Of a stretch of DNA of 64,000 bases, positions 43,901 through 50,366 are shown piece after piece. The translations under genes and the position numbers were made by a program. The notes beneath the pieces are model-generated. The model made no database searches and was not told the DNA's origin. It saw nothing but the letters and a program-made list of their open reading frames with translations. The DNA comes from Streptomyces sp. NBC_00287 (lineage in GTDB: Bacteria > Actinomycetota > Actinomycetes > Streptomycetales > Streptomycetaceae). The DNA lies in contig NZ_CP108053.1 in NCBI RefSeq assembly GCF_036173105.1, forward strand, positions 7,192,001-7,256,000, in the 5' to 3' direction. Position 1 is the stretch's first letter. Every line of letters begins with the position of its first letter.

Positions 43901-44245
43901 CGGCGGCTGGCCCGCGAGGGGCTCCGGCTCGACCTGCTGACCCTGCGCGCCTGCTCGACCGCGCGCCGGGACGCCCGGAGCACAGGGCAGCTGGAGGGCA
44001 TCGTCCAGGCCCTGCTCAACTCCGGCGTGCGGACGGTCGTGGCCACGCACTGGGACGTGGACGACACCAGTTCCCGCAGGCTGTTCGCGGACTTCCACCG
44101 TCGGCTCGCGGACTCGGACGAACCGCCCTGGCGGGCCCTCTGGCAGGCACAGCGCGCCATGCTGCACCAGCCCGAGGACCCCTGGGAGACCCACCCCTTC
44201 CACTGGGCCGCACCGGCCCTGTTCGGCCTTTGGAGGCACCCATGA
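40883..44245 (+). CDS. TPR and CHAT-domain caspase-like protease
   Basis: The 1120-residue protein has a low-complexity N-terminus (about 1-210) that includes four 24-residue repeats. TPR-like helices follow at about 300-620 (ADAGEKEAARACYRRALTLL), then a C-terminal CHAT domain at about 790-1110. The catalytic His is in VAHLAAHGWFD and the Cys in LTLRACSTAR. CHAT proteases of bacteria act in regulated cleavage and defence. The gene after it overlaps the stop and looks like an effector-associated component. The start could instead be the GTG at 40955, just after the previous stop. Confidence 0.82.
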   Translation: MPEKRYARWVRALRRNSGSNDGPGVRGEASAPSGTEGGGAAPSGAPSVEAWGEPGAGAVGSGGPYAGARGEPGADAAAARGGGASLGAHGESGGAAVPGGGRSAQTRGELGGDAAVAPRDGLAAETGRTQRGELGGDAAAARRGGSVAETGRTQRGELGADAAAAPRGGPAVETRRTHRGELGPDAAVARRGGPGVEPRRARRAERALVQELMAAETAQRADGLLTARVGRYDPEGLVRELAVLRDELRAAGRPAEGALAEFHRENVERRRPFLGRVGRMLDRAEAPGGRDRPVGFPEPVHEPRQLLEREASELTGRGDLDGALAVLRRAEQVPATDPEDIVGFAGLRWHIAGKLRDAGRAREALALLDTARLGPHDGGRLAGEADTNRLRSRFHRLRGLLCDDTGAYEDARHSFREAMQAGRACGDLEAEYHAHTDLAASYLKAGRSREGIREFRRVRAFVEANGGRLVGVLNNLGGAYADAGEKEAARACYRRALTLLEAEGGEGLSMVTALLGLGDLASHEGDEEEAVELYRHALLKSISPVAGVLHTGLPLVLTRLDGLGEAGEQLLAMAEVLCEELGVTFDSWMGRSLFRLAHADRDLRAGRYAEAVADLRALSELAERQAPDVQMRLMVTKRLADALARWAAERPVARQEAFDVLWETRARLLRSTADGTGNLHDRPALVALHHGIYDRLIELLTEHGTELRTPTGRPAPELAFDLHEEYKTWTGGAGHEHIEPARFTALRDWLSAHPDAADCAYVSYFCGHGTLTAFVHLPGTGRLTHVRVPLGRGTLRQAAERLRRTFDGDPDAFPPLGPLPARRPWRRRLDFLADLAPGLLAVLPEVAGRELLCVAADGPVHDLPLHALPLPDDGRPLIERHAVVQVTGATTLLRLAALPPAHGGPAVYVGAVADRDDPEPERLERDADLVAAAGRPVTGAAGIEATPDAVAAGLATASVAHLAAHGWFDPAEPMDSGVFLAHGGRRPARDPYAVDVGTRLDHLLTARRLAREGLRLDLLTLRACSTARRDARSTGQLEGIVQALLNSGVRTVVATHWDVDDTSSRRLFADFHRRLADSDEPPWRALWQAQRAMLHQPEDPWETHPFHWAAPALFGLWRHP
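41201..41488 (+). repeat. Four 72-bp in-frame tandem repeats in CHAT gene
   Basis: Four consecutive 72-base units encode 24-residue copies that each begin RGELG and carry DAA, then end near ETGRTQ or a variant. The first copies are closest, the last is most diverged. The units keep the frame, so copy-number change only alters linker length. Confidence 0.88.
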
Positions 44246-44748
44246 CCGCGCCCCTCGTCGCCGATCTCGACGAACGCTCCCTGCTGCTGGCCCTCCAGGA
44301 GGTGACGGAGGAACTGACCGCCGAGACCCCGCCCGAGGCGCTGCCCATGGACCAGGACGAGGCGAACGCGCTGCTGACGGCCCTGCTGCAAGCCGGCGGC
44401 CACGGCGGCACGGGCCTCGCGGAGCTCGACGAGTACGAGCAGTACGCCGCCGCCCGCCGTGTCCTCGTCGCGCTCGCCGAGGATCCCGGGACCCGCGCGG
44501 CGGCGGCGCCCGTGCTCGCGGACCCGCCCGCCGACACCCGTCTCGGGGCCGACCTCGCGGTGCCCGCGCTGGCCGCGGTGGCGGGCGTGGTGGCCTGGCT
44601 GCAGACCAAGGTGGACGTACGGATCAAGCGGAAGGACGGGAAGACGGAGTTCGAGTTCCGGGTGGTGAAGGAGGCCGCCTCCGCCGGGCTGCTCAAGGAG
44701 CTGGCGGGAGCCGTTCTCCGGCTGTGGAACGGCCCCCCTCAGCAGTGA
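44242..44748 (+). CDS. EACC1-like component paired with CHAT protease
   Basis: The 168-residue protein has a helical N-terminal half. A hydrophobic helix follows (AVPALAAVAGVVAWLQT), then two strands KVDVRIKRKDGKTEFEFRVV and a last helix. This order resembles the effector-associated constant component EACC1 described with CHAT or other effectors in actinobacterial conflict systems. I rest this on pattern, not on a search. The ATG overlaps the CHAT stop, so the pair is translated together. Confidence 0.55.
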   Translation: MTAPLVADLDERSLLLALQEVTEELTAETPPEALPMDQDEANALLTALLQAGGHGGTGLAELDEYEQYAAARRVLVALAEDPGTRAAAAPVLADPPADTRLGADLAVPALAAVAGVVAWLQTKVDVRIKRKDGKTEFEFRVVKEAASAGLLKELAGAVLRLWNGPPQQ

Positions 44749-44751
44749 CCT

Positions 44752-45576
44752 TTACGCCTTGCGGCCCACTCCGCAGTAGGCGTCCACGGCGACCTCGGGA
44801 GCCGCCGGGCCGGTCTCGTCCGGGCGCCACTCGGTGACCTGGACGATGCCCGGCTCCACCAGCTCCAGGCCGTCGAAGAAGCCGCCGATCTCCTCGATGC
44901 TGCGCACGTAGTACGGCACCGCGCCGCTCGCGTTGTAGGCCTCCGACGCGGCGATCATGCCCTCGCTGGTGGCCGTGCTGTCGCTGATCACCAGATAGCT
45001 GCCCGACGGCAGGCCCGCCATCAGCCGCTGCACCAGGTCCTTGGCCTGCGCGTGCTCGGCGACATGGCCCAGGGTGTTGAGAATCATCAGCGCGACCGGC
45101 TGGGACAGGTCGAGGGTCTCCTCGGCGGCCGCGAGGACGGCCTTCGGGTCGTACAGGTCCGCGTCCAGATAGGCCGTCCTGCCCTCGGGGGTGCTGGTGA
45201 GCAGGGCGTTGGCGTGGGCCAGCACGATGGGGTCGTTGTCGACGTAGACGATCCGGGCGTCCGGGGCGACGCGCTGGGCGACCTCATGGGTGTTGTCGGC
45301 GGTGGGCAGACCGGTGCCGATGTCCAGGAACTGGCGAATGCCCTGCTCCCCGGCCAGATGACGGACGGCACGGCCCAGGAAGTGCCGGCTGGTGACCGCG
45401 ACATCGACCAGACCGGGGAAGATCTCCTTGATGTGGTCGCCGATCTCCCGGTCGACCTCGTAGTTGTCCTTGCCGCCGACGAAGTAGTTCCAGAAGCGCG
45501 CGGAGTGCGGCTTCGTCGTGTCGATGCGGGCGCGTATCTCCTTCGACGCACGGATCTGAGGATCGACGTCCGACAC
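44752..45576 (-). CDS. SAM-dependent methyltransferase, DUF574 family
   Basis: The 274-residue protein begins with PHSARFWNYFVGGKDNYEVDR, a hallmark of the DUF574/Methyltransf_19 family that is abundant in Streptomyces. The SAM site is FLDIGTGLPTADNTH and AYVDNDP-like VYVDNDPIVLAHA. The target is unknown for the family. Its stop lies three bases from the convergent EACC1-like stop. Confidence 0.9.
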   Translation of the reverse strand: MSDVDPQIRASKEIRARIDTTKPHSARFWNYFVGGKDNYEVDREIGDHIKEIFPGLVDVAVTSRHFLGRAVRHLAGEQGIRQFLDIGTGLPTADNTHEVAQRVAPDARIVYVDNDPIVLAHANALLTSTPEGRTAYLDADLYDPKAVLAAAEETLDLSQPVALMILNTLGHVAEHAQAKDLVQRLMAGLPSGSYLVISDSTATSEGMIAASEAYNASGAVPYYVRSIEEIGGFFDGLELVEPGIVQVTEWRPDETGPAAPEVAVDAYCGVGRKA

Positions 45577-45801
45577 GGTGCGGCCTCCTGCGGTGGCTTC
45601 GTTGATCAGGTGGTGCCCAACCTAGGCGAACTGAGTTTCGCCGTATGCGGCTTGGGTACCCAGAGTCCCGCGAACAGTCGATTTTCGGCCACCTTGATTG
45701 AACTGTTGACGAGGGCGATCAAGGGACCAGCCAGCGCGGTACCCGCCCGACAGGAGCACACTGTGAGTGTGCTGTCGGTGCTCTCCAGGGGGTGTCGGCC
45801 G

Positions 45802-46380
45802 ATGGCTGAGACACGGTACGAGCGCATACGGATGTGGCGGTGGCGGCGCAGCCCGCTGAGGCGGCGCTGCGATCTCGTCGAGGCCTGGGTGGTGCTCGGC
45901 GGCTGGGTGCTGGCCCTGGTGGGCGGGGTACTGGCGGGCTTCCTCGCGGTCGGCGCGGTGGAGCGGGCCGCCGAGGAGCAGCGGGCGCAGAGCCGGCAGG
46001 TGTCGGCGGTGGTGGTGGAGGACGCGGACGACAAGGTGCCCGCACGGGTACCGGCCGACTACCGGGTGTGGGCCAAGGTGAGCTGGACCGGCCCCGACGG
46101 CACCACCCACACCGACGACGCGCGCGTGTCGCCCAAGACCAAGGCCGGGACCAAGGTCCCCGTCTGGACCGACGGCGATCGGGTCACGGCCGAGCCCCTG
46201 AGCAGCGGCGAGATCAAACTGCACGCCATCTCCGGCGGCGCATTGGCGGCCCTGTGCACGGCCGGGGGCGTCCTCTGCACGCTCTGGTGTGTCCGGCAGC
46301 TGATGGAGCGCCGCCGTCTCGCACAGTGGGCCCTGGAATGGGAGCGGATCGACACCCGCAACGGCTGGAAGACCGGCTGA
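45802..46380 (+). CDS. Small two-span membrane protein, Rv1733c-like
   Basis: The 192-residue protein has one membrane span near residues 27-50 (VVLGGWVLALVGGVLAGFLA), a soluble middle part (YRVWAKVSWTGPDGTTHTDD) and a second span near 135-160 (GGALAALCTAGGVLCTLWC). Both ends are basic and probably cytosolic. This fits the Rv1733c family of actinobacterial membrane proteins of unknown function. The ATG follows AGGGGG. It is divergent from the DUF574 gene. Confidence 0.75.
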   Translation: MAETRYERIRMWRWRRSPLRRRCDLVEAWVVLGGWVLALVGGVLAGFLAVGAVERAAEEQRAQSRQVSAVVVEDADDKVPARVPADYRVWAKVSWTGPDGTTHTDDARVSPKTKAGTKVPVWTDGDRVTAEPLSSGEIKLHAISGGALAALCTAGGVLCTLWCVRQLMERRRLAQWALEWERIDTRNGWKTG

Positions 46381-46514
46381 TCGCCCGGGCGAGGGCACCG
46401 GCCCACGCATGTTCACGCAGCCCCGCGCTAGAAACTCGTCGGAAAACGACGTAGAAAACGATGTCAGCACCACACAGGTGTGAGCACGACACAGCGGAGA
46501 GCGGGGTAGCGCGC

Positions 46515-47576
46515 ATGGCGGGGCCGGACGCGTTCGCGGAGTATCTGACCGGCTACTCCGGCATCCTCGCCGACGCCTCCGCGACCGGCCGTCGGCTCAC
46601 CCGCGCGGAACTCGACTCCCGCCGTGTCCTGGGCGAGCGGGCCGCCGAGGCCGGGCTCGGACTGCGCGCCATGGTCGCCGCCCACATGGCCGAGACCCGC
46701 GCCCACCGGCCGACGGGGAACGGCATCTCCGTGGACGCCGTCCTGGCCGCCGCCGCCCAGGCCCTGGACGCCTTCGCCGAGGGCTATGAACGCGCCCAGC
46801 GGGACGCCGTACGCCAGGAGGAGGCCGCCCGCCGGGAGTTCGTGGACGATCTGCTGTACGGCCGCAGCGACCTCGGCCTGCTGGCGCAGCGCGCGGAGCG
46901 CTACGGGCTGCGGCTGTCGCACGCGCACGCCGTCGCCGTGGCCCGCGGCCGGACCGCCTACGACGACGGCGACCCCGTTCCCCGCGAGGTGGAGCGCGGG
47001 CTGATCGGCCGGTTCGGGGACCGCAGCATCCTGCTCACCACCAAGGACGGCCGGATGGTCTGCATCGCCCCCGGCCACCACGACGATGTCCTCACCCACT
47101 TCGCCAAGCACGCCCACGCCGCCACCGACGGCGGCCAGGTGGCGATCGGCCGGGCGCACACCGGACCGGCCGGTGTCGTCCAGTCGTACGAGGAGGCCCT
47201 GAACGCCCTCGATCTCGCCGAACGCCTGGACCTCACCGAGCCGGTGCTGCACGCCTCCGACCTGCTGGTCTACCCCGTCCTCACCCGGGACCGGCAGGCC
47301 ATGGCCGATCTGGTGGCCAGCACGCTCGGCCCGATGCGCCGGGCCCGCGGCGGCGCCCGGCCGCTGCTGGACACGCTCACCGCCTATTTCGACTCCGGCT
47401 GTGTGGCCGCGGAGGCGGCCCGCCGGCTGTCGCTCAGCGTGCGGGCCCTGACCTACCGCCTGGACCGCGTCCGCCAGCTGACCGGCGCGGACCCGGCCGA
47501 CCCGGTGCAGCGGTACACGCTCCAGACCGCGGTGATCGGGGCACGGCTGCTGGACTGGCCGGCGAAGCCGCTGTGA
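46515..47576 (+). CDS. PucR-type helix-turn-helix regulator
   Basis: The 353-residue protein has a helical N-terminus (EYLTGYSGILADASATGR) and a GGDEF-like middle region. Its C-terminal HTH segment (YFDSGCVAAEAARRLSLSVRALTYRLDRV) is the PucR/CdaR DNA-binding pattern. These regulators often sense small metabolites. The start at 46515 was chosen over 46461, which lacks a ribosome site. No obvious target operon adjoins it. Confidence 0.8.
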   Translation: MAGPDAFAEYLTGYSGILADASATGRRLTRAELDSRRVLGERAAEAGLGLRAMVAAHMAETRAHRPTGNGISVDAVLAAAAQALDAFAEGYERAQRDAVRQEEAARREFVDDLLYGRSDLGLLAQRAERYGLRLSHAHAVAVARGRTAYDDGDPVPREVERGLIGRFGDRSILLTTKDGRMVCIAPGHHDDVLTHFAKHAHAATDGGQVAIGRAHTGPAGVVQSYEEALNALDLAERLDLTEPVLHASDLLVYPVLTRDRQAMADLVASTLGPMRRARGGARPLLDTLTAYFDSGCVAAEAARRLSLSVRALTYRLDRVRQLTGADPADPVQRYTLQTAVIGARLLDWPAKPL

Positions 47577-47583
47577 GCGGACC

Positions 47584-48330
47584 TCAGCCGACCGTGCCGC
47601 TCGGACTCGGCTGGGGGGAGGCCGTGTTGACGTTCAGGTCCGGGCGGGGCTTGAGGACCAGGACGGGGGAGCCGGGCTGCGGCGGGGGCGGGGTGAGCTG
47701 GTCCTTCGGCAGCTTCGGGGGCGTCGTCTGCTGGAAGTTGATCTGGTCGTAGTTGACCAGGCCGGTCTTCTCCAGCACGGTGATGTGGTCCAGGACCGTG
47801 TCGTTGGCCAGGTCCGCCAGCTGCCGGACCAGTGTGTTCTGGGTGCTTGCGCGGATCTTGGCGATGACCGGGAAAATCTGGCCGTGGGTCACGCGCATGA
47901 TGGTGACCGCGGTGGAGTCGAACTCCTTGCCGCTCTTGGAGTCCACGGTCGCCACGAACTGCTGCTGCTGCGGACTGGCCTGGTTGGGCAGCGTGACACC
48001 GAGCTCGGGCGCGATCTTGCGGCACAGCTCGTCGAGGCCCGAGTGCCCGACGATCAGATGCGCGCCCGCCTCCTTCATCGCCGCGCTGGTGCCACGCTGC
48101 ATCGCCATCTCGCCGAGCGGGTACTCCCACAGTCCGGCCGCCCGCACCTTGACCACGAAGTCCCGGTCCGCCTCGGTCAGCGGCCCGTACTGGGTGTTGG
48201 CGATGATGCGGGACGTGTCGGACGAGGTGTTCTCCACCCCGAGCATCGCGGGGTACGCGAGAGCGGAGAGGGTGAGCACCAGGGCGCCGCCGACGAAGAC
48301 GGTTCCCGCCGTGCTGCGCGAGATGCGCAT
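47584..48330 (-). CDS. Secreted DUF4142-domain protein
   Basis: The 248-residue protein has an N-terminal signal or membrane anchor (TVFVGGALVLTLSALAYPAML) followed by a four-helix ferritin-like DUF4142 domain (LTEADRDFVVKVRAAGLWEY, GAHLIVGHSGLDELCRKIA). Its tail is Pro-rich. DUF4142 proteins are cell-surface and may bind metals, but activity is unknown. The ATG follows CAGGAGG, which is why the longer upstream start at 48390 was not used. Confidence 0.82.
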   Translation of the reverse strand: MRISRSTAGTVFVGGALVLTLSALAYPAMLGVENTSSDTSRIIANTQYGPLTEADRDFVVKVRAAGLWEYPLGEMAMQRGTSAAMKEAGAHLIVGHSGLDELCRKIAPELGVTLPNQASPQQQQFVATVDSKSGKEFDSTAVTIMRVTHGQIFPVIAKIRASTQNTLVRQLADLANDTVLDHITVLEKTGLVNYDQINFQQTTPPKLPKDQLTPPPPQPGSPVLVLKPRPDLNVNTASPQPSPSGTVG

Positions 48331-48467
48331 CGGACCTCCTGAGGCGAACGGCTCGGACATCAGGAGATACGGGCGGGCTGCGCCAAACAATCATCGCCGC
48401 CGGTAAAACTTCCCGGCGCCAAGGGGTGTCGTACGTCACACCCGCGGCAAGCTCCGTGTCCTATCAG

Positions 48468-48596
48468 ATGCCACGCGGCATACGCCCATTCCCGTTCGCC
48501 GTACGGCTGCTGCTGGTCAACCAGCTCGGCGTCAACACCGGCTTCTATCTCCTCGTCCCCTACCTCGCCACCCATCTCACCGACAACCTCGGTATG
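48468..48596 (+). pseudogene. Truncated N-terminus of an MFS transporter
   Basis: The frame from MPRGIRPFPF encodes only the first span of a major-facilitator transporter (AVRLLLVNQLGVNTGFYLLV) and the start of the second. It then breaks off near 48596. The next bases, in a different frame, encode the C-terminal half of a periplasmic binding protein. I infer a deletion that removed the rest of the transporter and the start of the next gene. Confidence 0.7.
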
Positions 48597-48598
48597 TC

Positions 48599-49411
48599 GG
48601 CGGCCAGGTCGAGTACGCGCATGAGCTCAACCCGACCACCGCCCGCGCCCACGAGGGCAAGGGACAGATCGAGATCGTGCGGCTGCGCAACAGCGCGATG
48701 CAGGCGTTCTGCATGAAGACCGATCGGCCGCCCTTCGACGACAAGCGGGTGCGCGAGGCCTTCTTCCTCATCGCCGACCGCAAGGAGCTCGTCGACGGCG
48801 CCCTGTCCGGCGCGGGCGAGATCGGCAACGACCTGTTCGGCAAGGGGTACGAGTACTACGCCGACAGCCTCCCGCAGCGCGAGCAGGACCTCGACCGGGC
48901 CAAGGCGCTGCTCAAGCAGGCCGGCGCCGAGAAGCTCAAGGTCACCCTGGACACCTCCGCCGTCGCCGCCGGGTTCACCGAGGCCGCGAGCATCTTCCGC
49001 GACCAGGCGGCCAAGGCGGGCGTCACGATCGACGTCAAGATGGGCAGCAAGGATTCCTACTGGGCCGACATCCTCGACTCCGGCACCCTGTGCTGCTACC
49101 GCTCCGGCGCCATGCCCAGCGAGGCGCACCTCTCCCAGCGGCTGCTCACCGAGTCCACCACCAACGCCACCCAGTGGCGGCACAAGGACTTCGACGCCCT
49201 CTACCAGCAGGCCCAGTCCACCCGCGACAAGGCCGAACGGTCCGCCGTCTACGAGCGGATGCAGCGCCGGCTGTACACCGAGGGCGGCTTCCTCATCTGG
49301 GGGTTCGCCGACTGGATCCTCGGAACGGCGAAGAACGTGAAGGGGGTCGAGGTCGACGCTCCCGCCAACACGCTCGACTGGGCACGCTTCGACAAGGTGT
49401 GGCTCGGGTGA
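48599..49411 (+). pseudogene. C-terminal half of an ABC peptide-binding protein
   Basis: The frame encodes RPPFDDKRVREAFFLIADRKE, a signature of the C-terminal half of Opp/Dpp/nickel-type substrate-binding proteins, and continues to the normal end (NTLDWARFDKVWLG). The signal peptide and N-terminal half are missing and there is no start codon at the junction with the MFS remnant. It therefore cannot make a normal lipoprotein. Its stop overlaps the next remnant in GTGA fashion, preserving the old operon order. Confidence 0.75.
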
Positions 49412-50325
49412 CGGGACTTCGTTCCGTCGTGCTGCTGGTCTTCGCGCTCACCGAGGCGCTGCCGGGCGACGCGGCGGTCGCGCTCGCCGGTGACCAGCCG
49501 GACCCCGCGCGGATCGCGGCGATCCGGGAGGCCATGGACCTGGACCGGCCTGCGCACGAGAGGCTGGCCGACTGGGCGACGGGCCTACTGCACGGCGACT
49601 TCGGCACCTCCCTCACCTCCGGCCGCCCGGTGACCGAGTACCTCACCGACGGCTTCGGGCCGACGCTGCTGCTCGCCGCGCTCACTCTCGCGCTGCTGAT
49701 CCCGCTCGGCCTCGGCCTCGGCGTCGCCGGACGGTCGGGCAGCGGCAAGACCACTCTCGCTCGCTGTCTCGCGGGCCTGCACCGCGACCACGACGGCGAG
49801 ATTCTGCTCGACGGCGCCGCACTGCCGCGCAGCCTGCGCCACCGCGACCGGGAACAGCTCGCCGCCGTCCAGTACGTGTTCCAGGACGCCCGCGCCGCCT
49901 TCGACGAGCACCGGCCCGTACTGGACCAGGTCGCCCGCACCGCTGTCCGGCTGCGGGGCGCGGCAAAGGAGGCCGCTCGGGCCGAGGCGCTGGCCGCGCT
50001 GGTCCGGCTCGGGCTCACGGACGACCAGGCGCACCGCCGCCCCGGCGCGCTGTCCGGCGGTGAGCTCCAGCGGGCCGCGCTCGCCCGCGCCCTGCTCGCC
50101 CGGCCCCGGATCCTGGTCTGCGACGAGATCACCTCGGGGCTCGACACCGTCACCCGGCGCTCCATCCTCGACCTGCTCGCCGGGCTGCCGGCCGACCGCG
50201 ACGACCTGTCCCTCGTACTGATCACCCACGATCCGGAGACCGCACGGCTCGCGCACCGGACCGCCGTGGTGGACGCGGGCGAGGTCGTCGAGCGGGCTCC
50301 CAGCCCCCTTCACGGATTGTTGTGA
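49408..50325 (+). pseudogene. Fused permease fragment and ABC ATPase fragment
   Basis: The 305-codon frame starts as a DppB-like permease missing its first residues (LVFALTEALPGDAAVALAG). It includes RPAHERLADWATGLLHGDFG, and near residue 110 jumps into an ATPase with Walker A GRSGSGKTT, the signature SGGELQRAALARALL and Walker B ILVCDEITSGLD. A real operon has two permeases and one or two ATPases between these points, so an in-frame deletion joined them. The ATPase half keeps its motifs but lacks its own start. I regard it as non-functional. Confidence 0.75.
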
Positions 50326-50366
50326 GGTGAGTCACAAAGGGTCTAGGGTGAAATCGCCCGAGGGAA

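Noticed and set aside
40343..44239. Very long minus-strand open frame opposite the CHAT gene
   Set aside because: It is the mirror of a high-GC coding strand, with composition dominated by Arg, Gly, Pro and Val and no recognisable domain.
49408..50325. Functional ABC exporter with fused permease and ATPase
   Set aside because: The permease part lacks most membrane spans and the join falls in mid-domain for both halves.
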